From NCBI RefSeq assembly GCF_900299525.1, contig NZ_OMKA01000026.1, forward strand, positions 661,337-725,336: a stretch of 64,000 bases of DNA. The letters are read 5' to 3'. Both the position numbers and the translations under genes were made by a program. How positions within the stretch are numbered: the first letter of the stretch is position 1; each line of letters begins with the position of its first letter. The notes under the pieces were generated by a model, which saw only the letters and a list, made by a program, of their open reading frames with translations, was not told where the DNA came from and ran no database searches. This DNA is from Aquimarina sp. Aq78. Its GTDB lineage: Bacteria > Bacteroidota > Bacteroidia > Flavobacteriales > Flavobacteriaceae. Below, in pieces: positions 51,320 through 60,047 of the stretch.

Positions 51320-54100
51320 TTAAAATTTCCTTCTTAGATATAGTATGATCAATAACAATACTACAGAAAGAACAATGTATATCCACAAAGATGTTTGTGA
51401 ATTAGCAGATAATTGTATTGAATCTATATTGCCTTGTACTATTAAAGGTCCCCAAAAAAAAGGAGAAAGCTCGGATCCTTGATGAGTTTTTAGGTAGTCA
51501 AGTTTAGCATTGCGTAGTGCAGATGATTTAGACATTCCTTTTTTTAAATAGGTATAGAAACTAAGAATAATTTCATTATTAGATTTTTCATTGGTGTTCC
51601 ATAGAGAAGAAACAACACTTTTAGCACCAGTATGAAAAAAGCCTCTGGTAATACTCATAGTTCCTTCTCCAGGTTGTAATGCTCCAATGCCAGTCTTACA
51701 TGCATCCAGAATAACTAACTCTGCTTGTGTTTTAATGAAATATAATTCATTGAGATATAATTTTTCATCATAAAAAGCGATCCATGGATCCTGGTTACTC
51801 ATAGAATTGGCATGTGTAGATAGATGGATAGCTTTATAACTACTGGATTCTTTTATGAAATTACTTTTGGATGCATTTTTTTTTGTAAACATATTTCCTC
51901 CAAATAAACGCTGGATTTCTCTCATTTTTTTGCCACTCTTTTTTAAATCAACAAGGTTGTGTTTCTCAAAATGTATGGGAGCAAAACCGATAAGATTTTG
52001 AGTAGGAGATTTATTAGTATGGTTGATGCTTTTAGATAAAGATATAGAGTATAAATAACTAATTTCGAAATCGTTGATAAAGTAGTTGTTTGCTATATTG
52101 GCATTATCATCATTCGTAATTAAAGTTTCAAATGGAAGGTATTGAAGTGTATGATCCGGAATAATGATTATTTTTTTATTCTTAAACAATTTTAAGGTAT
52201 CCATAAATGGAAACAATTTTTTAAAAATACTAAAGGATAGTGTTTTATATAAATTTTGATCCTTAACAGAAAATAGGGGTTGTTGTAGGAAATTGCTTAG
52301 ATCAAGGATTTCTTTTTGTAAAACTTGAATGTTAGAAATCTTAAACAGATGGGTGGTGTCTGAAGCGATATACATGCCATATCCTTCCTCATCAGAAAGA
52401 ATATATTGAATTATTACAGTATCAGTTTCAATAGCTTTTTGTTGCGTTTCCTCATAAGAAACCAAATCAATTTCTTTTTTGTAATTATAATAATTTGGAT
52501 ACTCTTTTTCTAAAGATTTTAGAAACTCTTCGTAATTTCTTTTTTTCTTAAAAACTAATGATTGTCTGTCTTTTTTGGTAAAAGTGACATCATCAATTAT
52601 TTTTTGACTAGCCAGTAATATTTCGTGTTTTAATACATGTTCTTTTTCTTGTAATACTTCCGGTAATCCACCTAATTTCTTAGCTTCTTCATGTGTTAGG
52701 TTTTCTAATAATGATAAAGATTTACTTTTTTCTATAAAATAAAAAGCATTTTCCGGTTGATTGAGTAGATAGCTAATAGAAGTAGCTAACATATAAAGAT
52801 CCACTCCTCTTTTGCGCCAAAAGAATTTAGATTGTTGTTCATAGCTTGCAGACCGTATAATGTCGATTAATTCATCTGCTCTAAATATTGTTGTTAGGGC
52901 ATGTTCTAAGTATTCTTTGTTTTTAGTTTTAGTATAGAATTGTAACCAGGCTTTAGCTTTGTCTGTTAAATCATTGACTAATTCTGTTTGATTCTCGGAT
53001 TGTTGAAGAACTTCTATAGGAGGGAGTTCATAAAAATCGGATTCATCATATTTATGACAATTGAAATTTATAGCTTTTTGATAATGTAGTAATGCTTGCT
53101 CGAAGCCTTCATGATATAAGTAATAATCTCCCAGGTTATCAAATGCCGAAGTGTGGTATGGGTTGTAGATTAATGAGTTTTGATAGTACTTAAATGCAAT
53201 TTCTGGTTTATCGATACGCATATAAATGTATCCCAGGTTATTATATATTTTTGCAATATTTATTGAGTCTTTATTTTTGTTTTTTAGGCTTAGGGATAAG
53301 GCCTTGTCATAATAATTTATGGCCTTATTATATTCTTTTAGTTCATCATAAATGCTACCATATCTATTGTTAATAATGATTTTTGTTTTGATTAATTTTT
53401 GATCTGATAAATGAGAAATTGTTTTTTCAGTTTTTTTTAGATATTCAATAGCTTTATAATAATGTTCAATTTTATTGGTTCTAGAGTATACATTAGAAAA
53501 ACTTAAGTATACGCTATACAGTTCCTTATTGAGTAATGAGTCATTTTGTTTAATGATGGTATGTTCTGCTTCTTGCAAATAATCTAATAATGTATAATAA
53601 TCCCCTCTTTCAATAAACAGTTCGGCTAAGCCTATGGCATATGCTCTAATCGTAAATTTATCCTTGAAAGGCTGATTGATAAGAGTTTTAAAAGTTTTGA
53701 TAGCATTGATTTTATCTTCAGAATACCAATAGTAATAGGCAAGATTATTATAGATGTTATTGATTAATTGGGGGAGAGAATCCGTAAATTTTTTTTGGAT
53801 TTCCAAAGCTTTTTTACCATGCATAATTGCATGTTCATAATCTTTATTCCTAAAATTGAGTTTACCATATCTATGATATATATTACTTAATGTTATAGAA
53901 TCCATATTCATTTTTTCTAATTCTAGCAATTGATTAATCTCCTTAACCTTAGATAGATATGAGTTGTTGGATTTTTCTATTTTTTCATAACTTTCCAGGA
54001 CAAGAACTTTTGAGGCCTGTGCATTTCCGAAATGATATGACATACATATAAAGCTAAAAATGAAATAAAATGTAGGCCGTAAACATAAGTTGTTATTCAT
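51320..54100 (-). CDS. TPR-CHAT protease with C-terminal membrane anchor
   Basis: The 926-residue protein has an N-terminal signal sequence, then about eight tetratricopeptide repeats (about 60-360). A helical linker follows, then a C-terminal CHAT domain (about 620-880). The caspase-like dyad is visible: His about 760 in AIHLSTHANSMSNQDPW and Cys about 801 in LVILDACKTGIGALQPGEG, then SITRGFFHTGAKSVVSSLWNTNE. A single span (about 902-920) and RRKF end the protein. CHAT proteases cleave partner proteins after TPR-mediated activation. It follows an S8 protease gene in one operon, across 134 bp. Neither a CRISPR nor a gasdermin partner is nearby. Confidence 0.88.
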   Translation of the reverse strand: MNNNLCLRPTFYFIFSFICMSYHFGNAQASKVLVLESYEKIEKSNNSYLSKVKEINQLLELEKMNMDSITLSNIYHRYGKLNFRNKDYEHAIMHGKKALEIQKKFTDSLPQLINNIYNNLAYYYWYSEDKINAIKTFKTLINQPFKDKFTIRAYAIGLAELFIERGDYYTLLDYLQEAEHTIIKQNDSLLNKELYSVYLSFSNVYSRTNKIEHYYKAIEYLKKTEKTISHLSDQKLIKTKIIINNRYGSIYDELKEYNKAINYYDKALSLSLKNKNKDSINIAKIYNNLGYIYMRIDKPEIAFKYYQNSLIYNPYHTSAFDNLGDYYLYHEGFEQALLHYQKAINFNCHKYDESDFYELPPIEVLQQSENQTELVNDLTDKAKAWLQFYTKTKNKEYLEHALTTIFRADELIDIIRSASYEQQSKFFWRKRGVDLYMLATSISYLLNQPENAFYFIEKSKSLSLLENLTHEEAKKLGGLPEVLQEKEHVLKHEILLASQKIIDDVTFTKKDRQSLVFKKKRNYEEFLKSLEKEYPNYYNYKKEIDLVSYEETQQKAIETDTVIIQYILSDEEGYGMYIASDTTHLFKISNIQVLQKEILDLSNFLQQPLFSVKDQNLYKTLSFSIFKKLFPFMDTLKLFKNKKIIIIPDHTLQYLPFETLITNDDNANIANNYFINDFEISYLYSISLSKSINHTNKSPTQNLIGFAPIHFEKHNLVDLKKSGKKMREIQRLFGGNMFTKKNASKSNFIKESSSYKAIHLSTHANSMSNQDPWIAFYDEKLYLNELYFIKTQAELVILDACKTGIGALQPGEGTMSITRGFFHTGAKSVVSSLWNTNEKSNNEIILSFYTYLKKGMSKSSALRNAKLDYLKTHQGSELSPFFWGPLIVQGNIDSIQLSANSQTSLWIYIVLSVVLLLIILYLRRKF

Positions 54101-54234
54101 GAATAAGATTATTAAGTAAAAACTAAAAATAGTTAACTTTTAATATAGAATGGAAAAGCTATTCAGGTAATTTTATAAGAACCAATGAAGCTGCCAAAAG
54201 AAATGCATGGATAGAAACGTATGACTTAGAGAAA

Positions 54235-55491
54235 TTATTTAATTACTCTGTCTTTGAAACGTACAGATAATGGATTTTCGTTATTGAGTATATGGGCATT
54301 AATTCTTAATTGATCAACCATCTGTTGTGGTGTTCTATAGCCTTGTAAGTAATATTTCATAGCTTTTGCTGCTACAAATGGAGCTGCAAAGGAGGTTCCT
54401 TCTACAGTATGATTATAGAAAGACACTTTTTCGCCTTTTGATAAAAAATCTACACTAAATATCCCGTAATTAGAGAAGTTAGATTTTTTTAAATAATTAT
54501 TATGCTCATGATAACTTCCTATCGATAATACATTATTATGATAAATTGAAGATGGAAAATGATCTAAATTATCATTGTCATTATCACTATTACCAGCAGA
54601 AGTAAGATGTAAGATATTTGTGTTTACATTAATAAATTTGGAAAGCAGATCACTCGGGTATTGATACCAGCCAAAACTCATATTAATAACAGAAACTTCG
54701 GGTTTGCTAACAGCATATAAATAACTACAAAGAATATCAAATGTGGTTCCTGCTCCATCTTTATCAAACGCTTTTAAGGCAAGTATTTGGTAATCATTTA
54801 TATTATGATCTTTTAGTTTTTTCATAATAATATCAGCTACAATAGTCCCATGACCATTATCATCAAACATATTGTTATCGTGATTTACAAAATCCCATCC
54901 AGAAATCTCGTAGTTGGTATTGCATGAAGACCCCTGGGATCCATTATTATATAAGAAAGGTTGTGTATTCTGTAACATATTCAAGTCAATTCCTGTATCT
55001 ATGATAGCAATGGTAACAGGGTTTATATCATTAACAGGTCTGATAGAAGAATTTATTAGCCCTATAGGTTGACCTGTGGGAATAAGGTTAGGAGTTATGT
55101 TCTCATTATAATAATAAAATTGATAATCGGTACCTTCTACACCACCTTCTTGAGCAATATCATCTTTTCTTCCTTCGGTATAAGAATTTTGATCAAATAC
55201 CCATTTTTGCACACGTTTATTATCGCAATTACAGGCCTTGTAATCAATAACATTATATTTTTGTCTTAAAGCATTTTGATCTGCTTCGGTCGTTGTATCA
55301 GTAAATTCAACGATGAGTTCATTTTTTAACTGTTTAGGTATTTTTATAGAATGTATATTTGATTTGTTGTTACCAATAGCATCTTGATTTTTACTGGCAT
55401 CTTCATATAAAAAAGCTCCATTATCATCCTTGCAACTTGTGATCATGAAGCATAGTATTATAAGTTTTAAAAATGATTTAGCGCTTTTCAT
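54235..55491 (-). CDS. S8 subtilisin-like lipoprotein protease
   Basis: The 418-residue protein has a lipoprotein signal (IILCFMITSC). A propeptide-like region (about 40-150) contains KQLKNELIVEF and a CNCDNKR pair of cysteines. The subtilase domain has the complete triad: Asp about 163 in AIIDTGID, His about 214 in DNGHGTIV and Ser about 367 in GTSFAAP, with the oxyanion Asn in LTSAGNSDND. It is first in the operon with the TPR-CHAT protease and divergent from the sigma factor gene. It is expected to sit on the outer membrane or periplasmic side. Confidence 0.88.
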   Translation of the reverse strand: MKSAKSFLKLIILCFMITSCKDDNGAFLYEDASKNQDAIGNNKSNIHSIKIPKQLKNELIVEFTDTTTEADQNALRQKYNVIDYKACNCDNKRVQKWVFDQNSYTEGRKDDIAQEGGVEGTDYQFYYYNENITPNLIPTGQPIGLINSSIRPVNDINPVTIAIIDTGIDLNMLQNTQPFLYNNGSQGSSCNTNYEISGWDFVNHDNNMFDDNGHGTIVADIIMKKLKDHNINDYQILALKAFDKDGAGTTFDILCSYLYAVSKPEVSVINMSFGWYQYPSDLLSKFINVNTNILHLTSAGNSDNDNDNLDHFPSSIYHNNVLSIGSYHEHNNYLKKSNFSNYGIFSVDFLSKGEKVSFYNHTVEGTSFAAPFVAAKAMKYYLQGYRTPQQMVDQLRINAHILNNENPLSVRFKDRVIK

Positions 55492-55692
55492 AGTATTGGG
55501 CTTTTAATAGTATTCATACTATAGTGTGTAAATTAAGAATTTATTACCCAAATTGTATGAACTCTATTTAGCATATCATTATGAATATATATTTATTTGA
55601 TAATAAATAATATAGAATGTATTAAAGATAAGGTCGGGTGTATATTCTTTAGTTTTTGTAAGTTTAATATTATATTATCAAATATCAATGGG

Positions 55693-56259
55693 ATGAGTAA
55701 ACGATTTATTAATGCCTTGTTAGAACAAGATAATAAGATCATATCCGAAATATATGAACGATTTTTTCCGAAGACATTGAGATTCGTCAATCAAAATAAA
55801 GGAACAATAGATCAAGCCAAAGATATTTTTCAGGAATCATTATTGTATATTATTGTAGGAGTTCAACAGAGAAGGCTAAAAATAGACTGTTTTGAAGCAT
55901 ATTTATTTACAATTAGTAAGAATATGTGGAGAAGAGAACTAGAATTACAAAAAAGACAGGTAATGAATCAACAAGTACATACACTAGTAGATAAAGAAAT
56001 GAATCCTGTAATGTTCATGTTAGAACAAGAACAAATGGAATTATACAGAGAAAAATTTAATGCCCTGTCTGAAAATTGTAAAGAAATCCTTTCTCTTTTC
56101 TTTAATGACGTATCGTATGAAGAAATTATAAAAGAATTGGAGTATGCCAATGTAAATACAGCCAGACAACGTATTTTTAAATGTAGAAGCAAACTTCTGG
56201 AAATGATTAAATCAGATAAACGATTTACTAAAGTAATTAAGAGTTATTATGAAGTTTGA
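55693..56259 (+). CDS. ECF-like RNA polymerase sigma factor
   Basis: From ATG 55693 (MSKRFINALLEQ) the protein has 188 residues; the frame is open upstream, but the added 32 residues have no sigma features. Region 2 reads SEIYERFFPKTLRFVNQNKGTIDQAKDIFQESLLYI. Region 4 reads LSENCKEILSLFFNDVSYEEIIKELEYANVNTARQRIFKCRSKL. It overlaps by 11 bp a gene for a membrane TPR protein that takes the place of an anti-sigma factor. It is divergent from the S8/CHAT operon, which it may transcribe. Confidence 0.88.
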   Translation: MSKRFINALLEQDNKIISEIYERFFPKTLRFVNQNKGTIDQAKDIFQESLLYIIVGVQQRRLKIDCFEAYLFTISKNMWRRELELQKRQVMNQQVHTLVDKEMNPVMFMLEQEQMELYREKFNALSENCKEILSLFFNDVSYEEIIKELEYANVNTARQRIFKCRSKLLEMIKSDKRFTKVIKSYYEV

Positions 56260-57085
56260 TAAAGAAATTTATGATCAGATTGATGCTTACATGAAAGGGG
56301 CAATGAATGAGGAAGAAAAGCTTCTATTTGAAAAAGAGATGGAATCTAATGATCTGTTAAAAGAAGAAGTTGAACTTAATAAATCAGTTAAAGCATCAAT
56401 TAATGTTGAAGAATGGGCTTTAATGAACTCCAAAACATTTCCAAAAGAAGATATTTCAGAAATTAGTTCGTATCGTAGAAGTTCTGAATTTATGGCGATG
56501 AAAAATACAATTCAGGAATCTGCAGATCAATTTTTTGATAAAAAGTACGCAAAACCGAAAACAAATAACAGAAAGTGGATCTATTATGCAAGTACTATTG
56601 CAGCCGTTTTCTTGATTTTTTTAATTATGAAATTTACAGGAAATCAGGACCTCCAAAAACTATACTCGATCTATAGCGACTGGGATCAATTACCTTCTTT
56701 AATTGTTCAAAGTGATACCGATCAGGAACTGGCAAAAGCAACGCTATTATTTGAAGATCAAAAATATGAAGAAGCAATTTCTGCATTTAATGCAATTGTA
56801 GAGCAAACTAAAAGAGAAGGTGATACAGAAATGAATCCTTATGTTTCTTCATATCTTGGGATTTCACATCTCGAATTAGAAAATTATCAAAAAGCATTAG
56901 AGTACTTTGACAGGTTACAGCAAAGCGGAATGATCGATTATTCCAGAGCATATTGGTATAAGGCATTATTATATATTAAGAAATCAGATGTTGTAAAAGC
57001 AAAAGAACAGTTGACATTAATTCTCAAAGATGAGAAAAACTATAATTATGAGAAAGCAAAAGAGGTTTTGGAAAAGTTATTATAG
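56249..57085 (+). CDS. Membrane-anchored TPR protein, possible anti-sigma partner
   Basis: The 278-residue protein starts with FDKEIYDQIDAYMKGAMNEEEKLLFEKEM, the helical cytoplasmic segment typical of Bacteroidota anti-sigma-type proteins. One membrane span (about 110-128, YYASTIAAVFLIFLIMKF) follows. A periplasmic part with tetratricopeptide repeats (about 165-278) has EEAISAFNAIVEQ, SYLGISHLELENYQKALEYFDRL and AYWYKALLYIKKSDVVKAKEQL. By position and overlap with the sigma gene it is probably its membrane regulator. Confidence 0.78.
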   Translation: MKFDKEIYDQIDAYMKGAMNEEEKLLFEKEMESNDLLKEEVELNKSVKASINVEEWALMNSKTFPKEDISEISSYRRSSEFMAMKNTIQESADQFFDKKYAKPKTNNRKWIYYASTIAAVFLIFLIMKFTGNQDLQKLYSIYSDWDQLPSLIVQSDTDQELAKATLLFEDQKYEEAISAFNAIVEQTKREGDTEMNPYVSSYLGISHLELENYQKALEYFDRLQQSGMIDYSRAYWYKALLYIKKSDVVKAKEQLTLILKDEKNYNYEKAKEVLEKLL

Positions 57086-57178
57086 AAAGTAAATTAAAAA
57101 AATAGAGACTTTCTTTGACTAGCATCTTGCTCCAGAGAAACTTCTCATCTCTCTTCCCAATAGTATTAAATTTTATAT

Positions 57179-57250
57179 ACAAAAAAAGCTTCTCGATTAA
57201 GAGAAGCTTTTTTTTGCTGTGCGGGCGGAGAGACTCGAACTCTCACACCT
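57179..57250. repeat. Right direct repeat: intact tRNA 3' end and terminator
   Basis: This is the 72-bp counterpart of 49031-49100 in the same orientation, here joined to the complete tRNA-Leu. The distance between copies is 8148 bp. Confidence 0.65.
57181..57215 (-). terminator. Terminator of tRNA-Leu
   Basis: AAAAAAAGCTTCTC (57181-57194) and GAGAAGCTTTTTTTT (57201-57215) pair around GATTAA. The A-run gives a T-run on the minus strand just after the tRNA. It can also end transcripts from the TPR gene. Confidence 0.85.
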
Positions 57251-57301
57251 CGCGGCACTAGATCCTAAGTCTAGCGTGTCTACCAATTCCACCACGCCCG
57301 C
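57220..57301 (-). tRNA. tRNA-Leu (anticodon UAG)
   Basis: The 82-nt minus-strand gene folds as a class II tRNA. The acceptor GCGGGCG pairs with CGCCCGC, the D arm contains GGTGGAATTGGTAGACAC, and the anticodon arm CTAGA-CTTAGGA-TCTAG gives UAG. There is a variable arm GTGCCGCGAGGTGTG and a T arm GAGAG-TTCGAGT-CTCTC. The discriminator is A and CCA is not encoded. The long variable arm and A73 are leucine features. Confidence 0.95.
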
Positions 57302-57472
57302 ATTAATACTTTTACAATACTTAGGACTTTCTGTAAAAGCGAGTGCAAATATACATATTCCTTATAAATCTCAAAGAACTTAAATTATTTTTTTTAAAGA
57401 ATATGAAAAGTAATATATAACAATTTAAGAAACGAAGATATTTTCTTTAGGACTCCTTCGTTTTTTTGGTAG

Positions 57473-58165
57473 CTACAATTCTGATTTTAGTTGATTAATC
57501 AATGCTTTTGATGCTTCGGTATTCATTGTTTTTAGTTCTTCTATCATTTTCAATTTGGTTTCCCTGGTATATTGAAATGGCTTGTTTTCAATTGTAAAAT
57601 CATAACCAATTTTTGCAAAAAGGTGATCCGACCATTCATTACGGATACAATCTATAATTAAATGAATACGATCGGTTGTCCCATTGTTTTCTACACGATG
57701 AAGTAAATTAAAGTTTCCGTACCAACATTCTCCAACACCCATACTCACTTCTTTGTTATTTATGTAAAAATGAACATCCTTATTTGTTGTGATCGGAATA
57801 TGAATTCTAAAACTTCTATCCTCATATCCCAGATTATGATCTGTATGTTCTTTTATGCTACTATTAGGAGAAAGATTGAGTAAACGAATAGATTCTTTTT
57901 TACACTCAAAAAGCGCGATTATTTCCTTAAAATAAGGGCAATGTTCCAGTAGAGAAGTATTCTTGTAATTATGAGCACCAGATGAGTGCGCATAGATTTG
58001 ATCGATAGCTCCATTAAGAGACCTAAGTGCAATAGATTTCCAATCTCCAGAATAATCACTTGTATTAAAATGAGAAATAAATGGGTGAGATTTGCAATAT
58101 TTTAAGTCTTGTAATAGCCGATTTTCAGAAAATGAAAAAGGAAGTTTTAAAAATGCATTCTTCAT
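57473..58165 (-). CDS. Aspartyl/asparaginyl beta-hydroxylase-like protein
   Basis: From ATG 58165 (MKNAFLKLPFSFSENRL) the protein has 230 residues; a TTG 30 bp upstream is less likely. It has the cupin iron site of the PF05118 family: IKEHTDHNLGY (His-x-Asp type ligand region), RIHIPITTNKDVHFYIN, GECWYGNFNLLHRVENNG (distal His) and DRIHLIIDC. These are 2-oxoglutarate/Fe(II) oxygenases that hydroxylate Asp/Asn side chains or other substrates. It has no operon partner; the divergent M20 peptidase gene starts 75 bp away. Confidence 0.8.
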   Translation of the reverse strand: MKNAFLKLPFSFSENRLLQDLKYCKSHPFISHFNTSDYSGDWKSIALRSLNGAIDQIYAHSSGAHNYKNTSLLEHCPYFKEIIALFECKKESIRLLNLSPNSSIKEHTDHNLGYEDRSFRIHIPITTNKDVHFYINNKEVSMGVGECWYGNFNLLHRVENNGTTDRIHLIIDCIRNEWSDHLFAKIGYDFTIENKPFQYTRETKLKMIEELKTMNTEASKALINQLKSEL

Positions 58166-58240
58166 CGATGGATAACTTGAATAGATAACAGCCAAATTAC
58201 TTCATTTTTACTACTTTTAGGCGAAAATAAACTCAGATTC

Positions 58241-59629
58241 ATGCAAAACATACAATCTTACGTTCAAGAACATAAAGGTCGATTTATAAATGAGCTTTTC
58301 GAGCTACTTAAAATTCCATCTGTTAGTGCAGATACAGCATATAAAGATGATGTAATAAAAACAGCATCAGAAATTAGCAAAAGCCTTAAAGATGCTGGAT
58401 GTGATGCTGTAGAAATATGTGAAACTCCCGGATATCCAATTGTATATGGAGAAAAAATTATTGATAAAAATCTTCCAACAGTGTTGGTTTATGGACATTA
58501 TGATGTGCAACCAGCAGACCCAATAGAGTTATGGGATAGCCCTCCTTTTGAACCCGTAATTAAAAAGACAGAGATCCATCCCGAAGGAGCTATTTTTGCC
58601 AGAGGATCATGTGATGATAAAGGACAGATGTATATGCACGTAAAGGCGTTAGAAATTATGACCAAGACTAACCAATTGCCGTGTAATGTAAAATTTATGA
58701 TCGAAGGAGAAGAAGAAGTAGGAAGTAAAAGTTTAAGCTGGTTCGTAGAGCGTAATCAAGATAAGCTGGCAAATGATGTGATTTTAATTAGTGATACAGG
58801 TATGATCGCTCAGGATGTTCCTTCTATTACTACCGGATTAAGAGGATTAAGTTATGTTGAAGTCGAAGTAACAGGGCCTAATAGAGATTTACATAGTGGG
58901 TTATATGGCGGTGCAGTAGCAAATCCAATCAATATATTAACCAAAATGATTGCTTCTTTGCACGATGAGAATAATCATATTACTATTCCGGGTTTTTATG
59001 ATAAAGTCGAAAATCTTTCTACAGAAGAAAGAGCAGAAATGGCAAAAGCACCTTTTTCTCTTGACGATTATAAAAAATCACTGGATATCAATGCAGTGTA
59101 TGGAGAAGAAGGATATACAACCAATGAACGCAATTCTATTCGACCTACATTAGATGTAAACGGAATCTGGGGAGGCTATACAGGAGAAGGGGCCAAAACA
59201 GTTATTGCCAGTAAGGCTTATGCCAAAATTTCTATGCGTTTGGTTCCTAATCAAGATTGGGAAGATATTACAGAATTATTTAAGAATCATTTTGAAAACA
59301 TAGCACCAGACGCAGTAACGGTAAAAGTAACTCCGCATCATGGTGGGCAAGGCTATGTAACCCCAATAGATAATATTGGATATAAAGCAGCTAGTAAAGC
59401 ATATCAAGATACCTTTGGTAAAACACCAATCCCGCAACGTAGTGGAGGTAGTATTCCTATTGTTTCTTTGTTCGAAAAAGAATTAAAAAGTAAAACAATC
59501 TTAATGGGATTTGGCTTAGATAGTGATGCAATACACTCTCCTAATGAACATTTTGGAGTTTGGAACTACTTAAAAGGAATAGAAACGATTCCTTTCTTTT
59601 ATAAATATTTTACAGAATTGAGTAAGTAA
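58241..59629 (+). CDS. M20 family dipeptidase
   Basis: The 462-residue zinc peptidase has the metal-site motifs VLVYGHYDVQPADP (His and following Asp), ARGSCDDKGQMYMH (bridging Asp), MIEGEEEVGSK (catalytic Glu and ligand), ISDTGM and a terminal IHSPNEHFG (His ligand). A dimerisation domain (about 200-310) with DLHSGLYGGAVANP is present. It hydrolyses dipeptides in the cytoplasm (CNDP/PepV-like). No signal peptide is seen. Confidence 0.92.
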   Translation: MQNIQSYVQEHKGRFINELFELLKIPSVSADTAYKDDVIKTASEISKSLKDAGCDAVEICETPGYPIVYGEKIIDKNLPTVLVYGHYDVQPADPIELWDSPPFEPVIKKTEIHPEGAIFARGSCDDKGQMYMHVKALEIMTKTNQLPCNVKFMIEGEEEVGSKSLSWFVERNQDKLANDVILISDTGMIAQDVPSITTGLRGLSYVEVEVTGPNRDLHSGLYGGAVANPINILTKMIASLHDENNHITIPGFYDKVENLSTEERAEMAKAPFSLDDYKKSLDINAVYGEEGYTTNERNSIRPTLDVNGIWGGYTGEGAKTVIASKAYAKISMRLVPNQDWEDITELFKNHFENIAPDAVTVKVTPHHGGQGYVTPIDNIGYKAASKAYQDTFGKTPIPQRSGGSIPIVSLFEKELKSKTILMGFGLDSDAIHSPNEHFGVWNYLKGIETIPFFYKYFTELSK

Positions 59630-60047
59630 GATTCTTACATAAACTAAAAATAATGATGGCGTTACCCTGATTTTTAATCAGGGTCGAGCTATTCGTTATA
59701 TCTTTTTTGTCACCAGTCAAACATTTCTTTCAGAGATTTAAGGATGACAAAAAAGGATGCCACTACTATCTCTAACGCATAAGAAACCTCATTAAATTTG
59801 AATTATAGATGAGATGATTTTTTTTTCATCTATTAGTTCTGCATAATGAGTGAAACAACCTACATGAAAATTGTAGCCGATACTTTTTGTCGAAAATGCA
59901 AAATATATTGCTTTTTTGCCTTTTTTTAATCGTATTTTTATAAGAGTAAAATTCCCCCTAACTTCTATTTCTTCAAAACTCTATAGTAAACATTATTTGG
60001 ATCAATGTGCATTAAAAAAATCAATTTTAATAGTAATAAATATTCCG
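59630..60047. other. 418-bp gap with two inverted repeats
   Basis: ACCCTGATT/AATCAGGGT (59664-59672, 59676-59684) forms a tight hairpin without a T-run. CTTTTTTGTCA/TGACAAAAAAG (59702-59712, 59745-59755) forms a second. They may end the M20 transcript or be repeat debris. The remainder is the leader of the curlin gene; no gene is seen. Confidence 0.5.

Noticed and set aside
49031..57250. Gasdermin, CRISPR or nucleotide-signalling partner for the CHAT protease
   Set aside because: No gasdermin-like, Cas or cyclase gene and no repeat-spacer array were seen in or around the island.
59664..59684. Rho-independent terminator of the M20 peptidase gene
   Set aside because: The hairpin is perfect but no T-run follows on the plus strand; it may be repeat debris instead.
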